A stretch of DNA of 64,000 nucleotides, from the NCBI GenBank assembly GCA_965223165.1, contig CBDCVQ010000005.1, positions 1 to 64,000 on the forward strand. Reading direction: 5' to 3'. The first letter of the stretch is position 1; each line of letters begins with the position of its first letter. Position numbers and translations under genes: made by a program. The DNA comes from JABDMH01 sp965223165 (GTDB taxonomy: Bacteria; Bacteroidota; Bacteroidia; Chitinophagales; Saprospiraceae). Under the pieces are notes generated by a model. It saw only the letters and a list, made by a program, of their open reading frames with translations, was not told where the DNA came from and searched no databases. Shown here piece by piece: positions 15,588 to 24,713 of the stretch.

Positions 15588-16053
15588 AATCATTACAGTG
15601 ATGTCAATCTTGTTCTTCCAACCCTTTCTTATTCAGCGCTGGGTTGATGCGCTGCTTGTCCCGCCGATCAAGGCGGGATCTACCAATTCCGCCACTTCGG
15701 CAATCATTACAGTGATGTCAATCTTGTTCTTCCAACCCTTTCTTATTCAGCGCTGGGTTGATGCGCTGCTTGTCCCGCCGATCAAGGCGGGATCTACCAA
15801 TTCCGCCACTTCGGCAATCATTGCAGTGATGTCAATCTTGTTCTTCCAACCCTTTCTTATTCAGCGCTGGGTTGATGCGCTGCTTGTCCCACCGACCAAG
15901 GCGGGATCTACCAATTCCGCCACTTCGGCAATCATTGCAGTGATGTCAATCTTGTTCTTCCAACCCTTTCTTATTCAGCGCTGGGTTGATGCGCTGCTTG
16001 TCCCGCCGACCAAGGCGGGATCTACCAATTCCGCCACTTCGGCAATCATTACA
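15588..16053 (-). repeat. Tandem array of tRNA-Leu(CAA) 5'-stub repeats
   Basis: Four tandem units of exactly 114 bp. TCTACCAATT recurs at 15565 (inside the tRNA), 15679, 15793, 15907 and 16021 on the plus strand. Each unit in tRNA orientation has the TTGACATCACTG leader, the first 23 nt of this tRNA (GCCGAAGTGGCGGAATTGGT...), and the TCCCGCC...GGCGGGA hairpin (CCCACC and GACCAA variants in later copies). An AGCGC-based inverted repeat follows. The body is about 90% identical to the array at 5653-6002, but the stub matches the local tRNA. 114 is divisible by three, so it creates a false 38-residue repeat ORF. Confidence 0.92.
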
Positions 16054-16458
16054 AGTGAACTCAAGTCAACCACTTCCCTTCTGTCAGAGGAGGGGCCGTA
16101 AAATTAGAACAATTTCCCCAAAAAATTAGGGCCGGGCCAGTGCGATCGTAGTAGGATCGCAGGGCAATCGCATGATGGGATGCTACCCTTATCTATCAGC
16201 GGCCAAAGCATTGCTGGCACTAATGCCCTTTTTTGGTAGTTGAACACACTTAGGACCACTACTCCATGGCATAACCTTGCTAGTATGTGTTAGGCGAGGA
16301 CGCCTGACACGGCCAGGTTCTGTTATTTAGCTATTCCAAGGGCAACGAGGCCGCACCCCAGATCAGAGCGCGCTTGGCGTTCCCGCCAAACGCCATGGCT
16401 AGCATGCTGTCACCCCGAAGCTTTGAAATAGTGCGTTTGCACTGAGTGCGATCGTTGC
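16054..16458. other. Intergenic region with a small hairpin
   Basis: About 400 bp between the tRNA array and the Asp-box gene. I see no gene. A perfect short hairpin TTGGCG-TTCC-CGCCAA lies at 16374-16389. It lacks a T-run and is not a clear terminator. Confidence 0.4.
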
Positions 16459-18339
16459 TTATTGCGCTTTGACAAATCGCTTGGTCACAAAGCCCATCTC
16501 CGTGCGAATATGTAGCAGGTAGGAGCCCCGAGGGAAATCGCCCACGTCGATTGTCTCGTGCCTAGATTGGCCCCGCCGCCGCAGTAGACGTCTGCCTGCC
16601 AAGTCGAAAATCTCGATCTCCTGGAGAACACCAGCCGCGGTGGGCAAGGAGACCGTAAGGCTATTCTCCGCTGGATTGGGAAATACCCGGACCTCCAGGG
16701 CCAACTCTCGGTCGTGTGTCGAAGAGGAGACAGCAGCAGGTATGACACTGACCGGAATACCCGTGTACACGATGAAATTATCCGCGAGGGGATCTGCCAT
16801 ATCTTCTTCGCTAAACGGATGGCCGGGGAAAAAATCTTGCTGATAAAGAATGTGAAAGGTGTCATCTGCAACCACTGGAATCGCTGAGGGATAAACGGCT
16901 TCGACAAACTCATACACCTCCGGATCCGTCAGATCCGGATTGATCGCATCGTACAGCGGGCCAAAGGTGGCACCGTTGTCCTGCGACTTCAAAGCTACCA
17001 GATGACGATAGTGTTGCTCGTCCAATTCGTTGAAATGCGCTTCGGAGACCGCTGAGTAGGCTACGTAAACGCCTTCGTTGTCATCCACTGCAATCACAGG
17101 CATAGATGTCATGGTATGCCCTCCATATCTAGGTATGGCATATTCTATGTCGAGCGTGTCATTTTCATTGTAGTCCAATAGCGCTGCGATAAACTGAGGT
17201 GGTCCCTCAAAGCCTTCATTCCAATAGGATATGCCCGACCAAAAGGGGTAGAAGGCCGTGGAGGCATCCGTGAGCTCTTCATCGATGACGTAGCCATCCC
17301 CGTAGACCAGATGCACCATGTCATTGCCGTCCAGGGTAATCGCTCCTGAGCTATTGGTCGTATATATCGCCAGTTCTGCTGGCGCAAACGGATCTTCAGG
17401 AATATCGTCTGCCGTATAGCCCTGGTCGATCTCGTACCGGTCCAATGGAAAATCCAGCACAATGGTCTTTGTCCATGTGTCACCATTGTCGTTAGATTTA
17501 AACAGAGCCAAATCGCCCCATGTGCCAAAGTAGGCCACGGCGACGGTGTTGCCAGAAGCGCAGATGGCATAGGCATCTGGCACCATGCTTCGATAGAAAG
17601 AACTATCCAGGCCGGGAATGACTCGATCTAGCGTCTCCCAACTCGAGCCTCCATCCAGCGAGCGCGCATATAGGAGATGTCCATCCACCCCTAGATGGAC
17701 CGCGCCGTCCAATCCCTCCGGTGCGCTCAGGGCAATCATATGGATCGTCTGGCCATCCGGGCCTCCGGCAGCGGTACGGGGCCAAAGCAGACCGGCCGAT
17801 ACATTGGTAGGGACGGTCGCTTCTTGCCATTGGTCACTGCCCGGGGCCAATGTGAGGGAGTGCAACATGGGATTGTTCGTGTGGGCAGCCACATGCAATC
17901 CTCCATCGCCCAGGGGCACAAGCGACGGCCACCCGGTACGCGTCGACGACTCTACCCGCATGCTTGGAAACTCCATCCATTGCCCACCCACAGGTCGGTT
18001 GAATCCCGTCCCCCGGTCCGGGGCCCCATCATCCGTAGAAAGAGACAACATCCATACGGCTGCCTTGCTTCCTTCGGCCGTTTGCACGATTCTCTGCTGG
18101 TTGGACGCATTGGTCTGCAGGCTGTACAAAGTCCGGCCGATAATTTGCTCGGTCTGGAGAAAATTGCGCCGGAAAGGCACAGAGGATGCCGCACCCGAAC
18201 CCACCCATGCTTGCTGAGCCACCGGATCGGGCATCGGTGCTTTCTCCAGCAGTCCCGATGGCACGGTCAAACGTTGCTGGCCAAAGCATGCCGTACAGAC
18301 TAGGAAGCCAATAAATAGAGAGATAGCTTTCATATCCAT
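16459..18339 (-). CDS. Secreted Asp-box (BNR/sialidase-like) protein with T9SS sorting domain
   Basis: About 626 residues. The signal peptide is KAISLFIGFLVCTACFGQ. The body looks like a beta-propeller with Asp-box motifs of the form SxDxGxTW: SLDGGSSWET, SNDNGDTWTK and SQDNGATFGP. These boxes are found in sialidases and many other exported propellers, so glycosidase activity is not established. The C-terminus (VRVFPNPAENSLTV onward, about 80 residues) is a type A T9SS sorting domain. I chose the ATG at 18339; the open frame reaches back to 18462, but that part is not signal-like. The protein is expected on the cell surface or released. Confidence 0.85.
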   Translation of the reverse strand: MDMKAISLFIGFLVCTACFGQQRLTVPSGLLEKAPMPDPVAQQAWVGSGAASSVPFRRNFLQTEQIIGRTLYSLQTNASNQQRIVQTAEGSKAAVWMLSLSTDDGAPDRGTGFNRPVGGQWMEFPSMRVESSTRTGWPSLVPLGDGGLHVAAHTNNPMLHSLTLAPGSDQWQEATVPTNVSAGLLWPRTAAGGPDGQTIHMIALSAPEGLDGAVHLGVDGHLLYARSLDGGSSWETLDRVIPGLDSSFYRSMVPDAYAICASGNTVAVAYFGTWGDLALFKSNDNGDTWTKTIVLDFPLDRYEIDQGYTADDIPEDPFAPAELAIYTTNSSGAITLDGNDMVHLVYGDGYVIDEELTDASTAFYPFWSGISYWNEGFEGPPQFIAALLDYNENDTLDIEYAIPRYGGHTMTSMPVIAVDDNEGVYVAYSAVSEAHFNELDEQHYRHLVALKSQDNGATFGPLYDAINPDLTDPEVYEFVEAVYPSAIPVVADDTFHILYQQDFFPGHPFSEEDMADPLADNFIVYTGIPVSVIPAAVSSSTHDRELALEVRVFPNPAENSLTVSLPTAAGVLQEIEIFDLAGRRLLRRRGQSRHETIDVGDFPRGSYLLHIRTEMGFVTKRFVKAQ

Positions 18340-18541
18340 AAGAATTGGGCTTCCAAAATATGCAAATGGTGATAATGTGGGCAGCCACGGGCGGACATTC
18401 GACATCCGAAGTGCCGCAGCCTTGCGCCTGGCCGTCGACATCATTTTTGGTATTAAAGCCAAATGATAGAGCTATATTTCTAAATAAAACATTATATTTG
18501 GTATTATGTATCTCAAAAGTGGGCGTAAAACCAATTAAGCA

Positions 18542-19975
18542 TTGGCAAAATTGTTAGGCAGAACGGAAGAAATTGATCGAATGCAAAGACTGCTCCGGTC
18601 TTCCAAATCCGAATTTCTGGCCATCACTGGCAGACGGCGGGTAGGAAAGACGTATCTGATCAATCAACTCTATGGCCCACATTATGGCTTCCAATTGACC
18701 GGCATACAAGGGGGTGACCTTCGCACCCAACTGGTCAATTTTGGCATTAAACTCAGTGAGCAAAATCCACAACTCCCCCCCGAAGCTCCAGCCGATTGGC
18801 AGCAAGCCTTCCTACTGCTCAAAGAACACTTACTTCACCTGCCGAAAGAGAAAAAGTGGGTCATCTTCCTTGATGAATTGCCTTGGATTGCCTCCGCCCG
18901 TTCCGGCTTTCTGCAGCACCTAGGTCACTTCTGGAACGACTTTGTGTCCAGCCGGAAAAACTACATCCTGGTCATTTGCGGATCGGCCACCTCTTGGATC
19001 AGGCAAAAAATCATCGACCACCCGGGAGGGCTGCACAATAGAATCACCGAGCACTTGCATTTGCATCCATTCACCTTAGGGGAGACCAAACAATTCCTCG
19101 CATCCAGACATCTGGCCCTCACCGATCAGATGATTGCCCATCTTTATATGGCCCTGGGGGGCATCCCCTACTACCTCGAACAAATCAGAAAGGGTGAGAG
19201 CTTCGCCTCGACCATTGAGCGCCTCCTGTTTCATCCCGCCGGCATCCTCCATCGAGAATATCGCAATCTGTACGAAGCACTCTTTACCAATTCTGCCCTC
19301 CATCGCCGTATCGTGGAGACCCTAGCCTTCATCCCCTATGGTGCCACTCGAAAGACCATTCGTCAGAAAGCCGGCATAAAACCTGGCGGATCCTTCATGC
19401 GTGCGATGGACGAACTTGTCACCTGCGACTTTGTGGCAGAACATCGGCACTTCGGTCGTAAGAAAAGAGAGGCCTATTTTCGACTGATCGACGAGTACAC
19501 GCTCTTCTACCACCGATTCGTCCGCCCAGCCGGACCATACAGTCCGGGAGTGTGGCAGCAGATCTCCTCCAGTCAGAAGTACAAAGTGTGGGCAGGCTAT
19601 GCCTTTGAGGCACTCTGTCACAAGCATGTGACTGCCATCAAACAGGCGCTGGGCATATCCGGTGTCTACACCGAAGTATCCTCCCTCCATCTGCCAGCTA
19701 GCAAAGAGACACCAGGCGCGCAAGTGGACATGATCATCGATCGAAAAGACGACAGCATCAACCTGTGTGAGATGAAGTTTCACAGCGCCAAAATCAAGAT
19801 CGATAAGACACAGTATGAAAAGCTACTCTCGCGAAAGCAGCGCTTTGTCGAACATACTGGATCGAAGAAGCAGATCTTCCTAACCTACGTAAGCAACCAT
19901 GGCATCGTCCCAAATGCCTACTCCAACGAAATCATCGACAGTGAGATCACACTAGCCGACATCATCAACACCTGA
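18542..19975 (+). CDS. AAA ATPase with C-terminal DUF234 nuclease-like domain
   Basis: A 477-residue protein of the archaeal-ATPase-like family (ATPase domain 2 plus DUF234), common in Bacteroidota. Walker A GRRRVGKTYL is near residue 31 and the Walker B-like VIFLDELPW near 107, with CGSATSW as sensor region near 143. The C-terminal DUF234 part has a PD-(D/E)xK-like signature: D in AQVDMIIDR and ExK in NLCEMKFHSAK (about residues 390-415). Its cellular role is unknown; mobile-element or defence functions have been suggested for relatives. The start is TTG at 18542. It stands alone beside secreted and accessory genes. Confidence 0.88.
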   Translation: MAKLLGRTEEIDRMQRLLRSSKSEFLAITGRRRVGKTYLINQLYGPHYGFQLTGIQGGDLRTQLVNFGIKLSEQNPQLPPEAPADWQQAFLLLKEHLLHLPKEKKWVIFLDELPWIASARSGFLQHLGHFWNDFVSSRKNYILVICGSATSWIRQKIIDHPGGLHNRITEHLHLHPFTLGETKQFLASRHLALTDQMIAHLYMALGGIPYYLEQIRKGESFASTIERLLFHPAGILHREYRNLYEALFTNSALHRRIVETLAFIPYGATRKTIRQKAGIKPGGSFMRAMDELVTCDFVAEHRHFGRKKREAYFRLIDEYTLFYHRFVRPAGPYSPGVWQQISSSQKYKVWAGYAFEALCHKHVTAIKQALGISGVYTEVSSLHLPASKETPGAQVDMIIDRKDDSINLCEMKFHSAKIKIDKTQYEKLLSRKQRFVEHTGSKKQIFLTYVSNHGIVPNAYSNEIIDSEITLADIINT

Positions 19976-20101
19976 ATTGGGCGATCGGTGGGGACTGAGC
20001 TTGACATAACACAGGGGGCCAAAAGACACTCGCTATAAATCCTGCCCTCGTGACGTCATGGATCGTATCTTGCGAGCACATTGACCATAATTGCATCTCT
20101 T

Positions 20102-20659
20102 ATGTCGCTTCTTGCATTCAAAGCGCTTCACATCATCGGATTCGTCGCCTGGTTTGCCGGTGTCTTCTACTTGATCCGGCTCTTCGTCTATCATGCCGAA
20201 GCTTTCTCTCGCCCGGAGGCCGAAAAGCAAGTGCTGACAGCACAGTATGCCATCATGGAAAAGCGGCTATTTAGCATCATCACCCGGCCGGCCATGTTGA
20301 TCACGTTTGTGGGTGGGATTGCCATGCTGATCATCCACCCTGTCTATCTGCAAGAGGGCTGGATGCATGTCAAATTACTCCTGGTCATTCTGCTCGCCGG
20401 ATACACTGACATGTCCAAGCTGGTGATGAAGAAGCTGGCGAAAGGCGAGATGCCGATGACGCCTCAACGCTTCCGCCTCTATAATGAGATCCCTACCCTC
20501 TTTCTGGTCGCGATCGTGCTGCTCGCCATTTTTCGCAGCAGTCTCTCGCTCGTCACGTTACTCCTAATTATTGTGGGATTGGTCGTCGTTCTCGGGGCAG
20601 CGACCTATTTGTATGCCAGACACCGCAAAAGAAAAAGTAATATTGGGCGTTCTACATAG
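20102..20659 (+). CDS. hemJ: HemJ-type protoporphyrinogen oxidase (CopD/UPF0093 family)
   Basis: A 185-residue inner-membrane protein resembling HemJ, which oxidises protoporphyrinogen IX in haem synthesis. It starts SLLAFKALHIIGFVAWFAGVF, containing the conserved histidine at about residue 10 in the first helix. A KLLLVILLAGY helix and an RLYNEIPTLFLVAIVLLAIF helix follow, typical of the family. A C-terminal hydrophobic segment and basic tail extend it slightly beyond the usual size. I prefer the ATG at 20102 over a TTG at 20081. The next gene (BatA-like) starts 69 bp downstream. Confidence 0.82.
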   Translation: MSLLAFKALHIIGFVAWFAGVFYLIRLFVYHAEAFSRPEAEKQVLTAQYAIMEKRLFSIITRPAMLITFVGGIAMLIIHPVYLQEGWMHVKLLLVILLAGYTDMSKLVMKKLAKGEMPMTPQRFRLYNEIPTLFLVAIVLLAIFRSSLSLVTLLLIIVGLVVVLGAATYLYARHRKRKSNIGRST

Positions 20660-20728
20660 CATGCTCGTGGGCGACCTGGACGGCTCACCGGCATTAGGGA
20701 TACCGACAAATCGTACACTACGCATTAT

Positions 20729-22753
20729 ATGCAGTTCTTATATCCGCTATTTCTGACCTCGCTGGCACTGCTTGCCATCCCGATCATCATCCACCTATTC
20801 TACTTTCGGCGGTATAAGAAGGTATACTTTACCAATGTGCGGTTTCTCCGGGAGATCAAGGAGGAGTCGAGCATTCGATCTCGCCTAAAGAACCTGTTGA
20901 CACTTTTATTTCGCCTGCTTGCCTTTCTCTTTCTCATACTGGGATTTGCCCAGCCCTTCATCAAGCAAGATGACCAGGTCAAGAAGGGAAAGAAGATCGT
21001 CAGCATTTTTGTGGACAACTCCTTTAGCATGGCTTCGCTCAGTCGAGATGCTCCCCTGCTGGAGGAAGCCAAGCGGCACGCCAAGGAAATATTGGCTGCC
21101 TATGATCTGGAAGATGAATTTCAAATCATCTCCCACGACATGAGTGCTCGACAGCAGCGGCTGCTGGGCAAGGAGCAGGCCCTGGCTTTGATTGATGAAA
21201 TCACATTGACGCCGGAGGTACACACGCTATCGGAGGTCTTGCTACGGCAGAAGCAGCTGATCGACCCACTGGACGAGGAGAACAAGATCATCTATATGGT
21301 CAGTGACTTTCAAAAAAACATCACTGACTTCGTCCTCTCCGATACGACCTACGAGTACAACCTCATCCCGCTACAGGCCGTAGTGGAGCAAAATGTAAGC
21401 ATCGATTCAGCTTGGTTTGAGGCGCCGGTGCAGATGATCAACAAGCCCAACCGGCTGTTTGTCAAGGTGCAAAATTGGTCCAATCAGGCCGCGGAAAACA
21501 TTCAACTCAGTCTCAAGAAAGATGGGGTGACCAAGCCGGTCGGCTCGTTGGATATTGATGCCAACAGCTACGTCATCGATACGGTACAAGTGCCCGTCCT
21601 GCGTCCCGGTCTACAAAATGTGGAGCTGGGCATCACGGATTTTCCCGTGCAATTTGACGACAACTATCACCTGGCTTTTGAAGTCAAACAACAGATCAAT
21701 ACGCTGGTGGTGCACGAGCAATCTCCCAACCGCTTTCTGGATGCCGCCTTTGCCACGGAGCAATTTTTCAACATGGTGAGCCAAAGCGCCTCCAATCTGC
21801 AGTACAGCAGCTTCAATCAGTACCAGTTGATCCTGCTCAATGAGCTTGGGAGCATCAGCTCAGGACTGGCCGCTGGCCTGCAAAACTACATCGAAGGGGG
21901 CGGCAATGTGCTCATCTTCCCCGGTCGTCAGGCTGATCTGGAGTCGTACAATGCGTTTCTCCGATTGATCTCGGCCGGCAAGCTCTCTGCCTGGGACACG
22001 GTGCCTGCCACGGTCGACTACATCAATGCCGACGAGTTTGTTTTTTATGATGTGTTTGAACGATCGCGCCGCAATCTGCGCCTCCCCACTACGCAAGGGC
22101 AATTTCGCATTGATCCGAGTTCTGTCGGATTTGAAAAACTACTAGGTTATCGCGACGGCAAAACATTCTTAGCCAAGTACGGTAGACAAAAGGGCTTTCT
22201 CTACTTGTGTGCAGCGCCATTGGATCCAAAGATTAGCAATCTGGTCAATCAGGCGGAGGTCTTCATACCGATGCTGTACAAGATGGCGCTTTCTACGTCG
22301 GAGTCTGGCAAGATCGCTTACACGATCGGCATTGATAATATCCTAGAGATCGAGAACAAAAGCACGGATGCGGAAGTGGTATACAAAATTGCTGGCAACA
22401 GCACCTTTATACCCGGGCAGCAGAGTGTGGGCAAGCGAGTCATACTCAATCTCCACGATCAGATCGGCGAGCCCGGATTCTACGACGTCTACCTCAAGGA
22501 AGGGGAGGTACTGTCGACCTTTGCCTTCAACAGTGACCGCCTGGAAAGCGATCCAACCTGCCTGAGCGGCAGTGAAGTAGAGGAGCAGTTTGGTGACCAG
22601 GCACACATCGTCCAACGCACGCAATTGGCCGATCTGGCTCAGTACATCGAGCAAAAGGATCAGGGCATCGTCCTCTGGAAGTACTGCTTAATATTAGCCT
22701 TGATTTTTTTAGCTTTGGAGGCGCTCACGATCCGGTTTTGGCCGGGACAATAG
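20729..22753 (+). CDS. BatA/von Willebrand factor A domain membrane protein
   Basis: A 674-residue protein starting with the Bacteroidota BatA N-terminal domain: two membrane helices at about 5-22 and 55-75 around FYFRRYKKVYFTNVRFL. A VWA domain follows with the MIDAS motif DNSFS at about residue 95 and VSDFQKN near 195. The central region is a beta-rich, CARDB-like and glutamine-amidotransferase-like section (about 230-480). One membrane helix lies at the end (about 650-670). Such proteins are thought to help envelope complex assembly through metal-dependent binding. The function here is inferred only. Confidence 0.88.
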   Translation: MQFLYPLFLTSLALLAIPIIIHLFYFRRYKKVYFTNVRFLREIKEESSIRSRLKNLLTLLFRLLAFLFLILGFAQPFIKQDDQVKKGKKIVSIFVDNSFSMASLSRDAPLLEEAKRHAKEILAAYDLEDEFQIISHDMSARQQRLLGKEQALALIDEITLTPEVHTLSEVLLRQKQLIDPLDEENKIIYMVSDFQKNITDFVLSDTTYEYNLIPLQAVVEQNVSIDSAWFEAPVQMINKPNRLFVKVQNWSNQAAENIQLSLKKDGVTKPVGSLDIDANSYVIDTVQVPVLRPGLQNVELGITDFPVQFDDNYHLAFEVKQQINTLVVHEQSPNRFLDAAFATEQFFNMVSQSASNLQYSSFNQYQLILLNELGSISSGLAAGLQNYIEGGGNVLIFPGRQADLESYNAFLRLISAGKLSAWDTVPATVDYINADEFVFYDVFERSRRNLRLPTTQGQFRIDPSSVGFEKLLGYRDGKTFLAKYGRQKGFLYLCAAPLDPKISNLVNQAEVFIPMLYKMALSTSESGKIAYTIGIDNILEIENKSTDAEVVYKIAGNSTFIPGQQSVGKRVILNLHDQIGEPGFYDVYLKEGEVLSTFAFNSDRLESDPTCLSGSEVEEQFGDQAHIVQRTQLADLAQYIEQKDQGIVLWKYCLILALIFLALEALTIRFWPGQ

Positions 22754-22815
22754 AGCGCAGAATCGACCCACGTCGATCCACATATTGACCCTTTGACAGA
22801 AGAAAGGCCATTGAT

Positions 22816-24081
22816 ATGCAAGTACTGCTGAAGCAGGTCAAAATAGTAGATTCCTCCTCCTCACACAACGGCCAAATCAAGGATGTATTGATCACTGACG
22901 GCCATATTGAAGCCATCAGGAACCGTATCTCTCACCGGGGAAAACGCATACAGGTCGAAGGGGCCCACTTGTCTCCCGGCTGGACAGACATCGGTGCCTT
23001 TGTCGGCGACCCGGGCTTGGAGCATATCGAAACCCTGGAGAGTCTAGCTGCTGCCGGGGCTCGGGGCGGCTACACCACGGTCGCCGTGCTCCCCAATACC
23101 CACCCTCCGCTACACTCCAAGTCAGAGATCGAATACATTCGGACCAAGTCCGGCTCCCAACCCACCGCGATCCTTCCGATCGGCTCCGTCACTAAAAACT
23201 GTGACGGGCAAGAGATCGCAGAAATGCTAGATATGCACCACGCCGGCGCAGTCGCATTTAGCGATGGCGAGCGACCAGTGCAGCGAGCTGGGGTACTACT
23301 CAAGGGCCTGGAGTATCTACGGGCATTTGATGGCACGATCCTCAATCGGCCCGCTACCGAAGGGTTGCTCTCCCAGGGGCTGATCCACGAGGGGCGGGTC
23401 AGCGTATCTCTGGGGCTCCGTGGCCTACCTAGCCTCTCCGAGGTGATGATGGTCAAGCGCGACATCGACCTGCTCCGCTACAGCCAATCGAGGTTGCACC
23501 TGCTCAACGTAAGTTGCGCAGAGAGTGTCGCCCTGGTCAAGGCGGCCAAGGCCGAAGGGCTCAACCTGACCTGCTCTGTTCCAGCCCTCAATCTCGTCCA
23601 CACGGAGGATGACCTATCAGACTTCAATGTCAACTACAAGGTGCTGCCACCCTTGCGGACAGAATCGGATCGACAGGCTCTGCTGGCAGGGGTCAAGAGC
23701 GGGATCATTGATTGTGTCACCTCCAACCATCGACCGGTACACGTGGAGGGCAAGAGTCTGGAGTTTGCCTATGCCGAGTTTGGGATCAGCTCTATCGAGG
23801 TGTCCTTCTCACTGATATACAAGGCACTGGGCAAGCCACGCAACCTGGCCAAACTCGTCGCGATCATGGCACAACACCCCAAAAAAGTGTTGGGTCTGCC
23901 CTTTCATTCGCTGGAGCGAGGCAATGCGGCAGACCTCACCCTCTTCCAACCCAAATCCGAGACCATCGTCCGTCGACAAAACATGGCTTCCAAGTCTAAA
24001 AACAGTCCTTTTATCGGCATGAACCTGCCGGGCCGGGTCTTGGGGGTCATTAATGGAGACCGGCATGCGCTCTTTCATTAA
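22816..24081 (+). CDS. Dihydroorotase homologue lacking metal ligands (pseudo-DHOase)
   Basis: A 421-residue amidohydrolase-fold protein aligned by eye with type I dihydroorotase of pyrimidine synthesis. The start (LSPGWTDIGAF...DPGLEH...GGYTTVAVLPNT) matches DxHxH...EPGxEH...GGxTTVxxMPNT, but both histidines of DxHxH are replaced (DIGAF). HAED is replaced by NRPA, the histidine before VS by N, HHL by ALNL, and TDHAPH by SNHRPV. With all usual zinc ligands gone it is probably non-catalytic, like the PyrC' partner of some aspartate transcarbamoylases. Length is normal and the frame intact, so it is a maintained gene rather than a decaying one. Confidence 0.88.
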   Translation: MQVLLKQVKIVDSSSSHNGQIKDVLITDGHIEAIRNRISHRGKRIQVEGAHLSPGWTDIGAFVGDPGLEHIETLESLAAAGARGGYTTVAVLPNTHPPLHSKSEIEYIRTKSGSQPTAILPIGSVTKNCDGQEIAEMLDMHHAGAVAFSDGERPVQRAGVLLKGLEYLRAFDGTILNRPATEGLLSQGLIHEGRVSVSLGLRGLPSLSEVMMVKRDIDLLRYSQSRLHLLNVSCAESVALVKAAKAEGLNLTCSVPALNLVHTEDDLSDFNVNYKVLPPLRTESDRQALLAGVKSGIIDCVTSNHRPVHVEGKSLEFAYAEFGISSIEVSFSLIYKALGKPRNLAKLVAIMAQHPKKVLGLPFHSLERGNAADLTLFQPKSETIVRRQNMASKSKNSPFIGMNLPGRVLGVINGDRHALFH

Positions 24082-24192
24082 CGAATGGAAATTCCGTCTG
24101 GCGGACCATGGCGGACCAGGCAAGATGCCTCTCCTTGTAGCAAAATTGACTAACTTTGGCATTAGAGATTTCTATCATATAATCACCAATAT

Positions 24193-24705
24193 ATGGATCT
24201 GGAGAGACCAGCTGTCAGGAACGGGGTGATTGCCGGTTTGGGTACATCTTGCTTAGCGCTTGTTCTTTATTTGATTAGCGCACTCTCATTCTTCGCATTT
24301 GCTGGTATCTTAACCACTATCCTCGTCATCATTTTTATGGTCCGAGCCGTGCGCGAGGAAAGGGTCGATTTGGATTATCTATCCTTTAATGGTGCTCTCA
24401 ACTCAGCATTTGTCGTTTATCTGATTGCAACCTTGCTGTATAGTATCTTCTATTTTGTCCTGTTCAATTTTATTGATCCAACTTTGATTGACATCCAAAA
24501 AGAGATTCTCGCAGAAATATTCGTGGGCCTCGGTCGATTCTTTGGTGAGGATTTCGTTGAGCAAACCATGGACGCACTTGATGCTAGGGATCAGAGCTAC
24601 GGTCTTGGGACTGCTATTTGGCTGTTTGTCCAGCAGCTCATTCCAGGTTTCATCATCGCAGCGATCATCGCAGCCGTCATGAAAGATCGAAAACCCGTAT
24701 CATAA
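24193..24705 (+). CDS. DUF4199 membrane protein
   Basis: A 170-residue protein with about four membrane helices (roughly 13-30, 33-50, 75-95 and 140-162), matching DUF4199, a Bacteroidota family of unknown function. In this phylum it is typically found directly before a DPM1-like glycosyltransferase, as here (8 bp gap). The pairing suggests a role near lipid-linked sugar transfer, but that is context only. Confidence 0.85.
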   Translation: MDLERPAVRNGVIAGLGTSCLALVLYLISALSFFAFAGILTTILVIIFMVRAVREERVDLDYLSFNGALNSAFVVYLIATLLYSIFYFVLFNFIDPTLIDIQKEILAEIFVGLGRFFGEDFVEQTMDALDARDQSYGLGTAIWLFVQQLIPGFIIAAIIAAVMKDRKPVS

Positions 24706-24713
24706 GATAGTGT

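Noticed and set aside
15415..16101. A 228-codon plus-strand ORF with a 38-residue internal repeat
   Set aside because: It is a read-through of the tRNA-Leu and the 114-bp non-coding array; the unit length divides by three, so the frame stays open by chance.
18340..18462. N-terminal extension of the Asp-box protein
   Set aside because: The extension is arginine-rich and precedes a clear signal peptide at MDMKAISLF, so the start at 18339 is better.
22816..24081. Active dihydroorotase PyrC
   Set aside because: The fold matches, but the catalytic metal ligands are replaced at all four sites examined.
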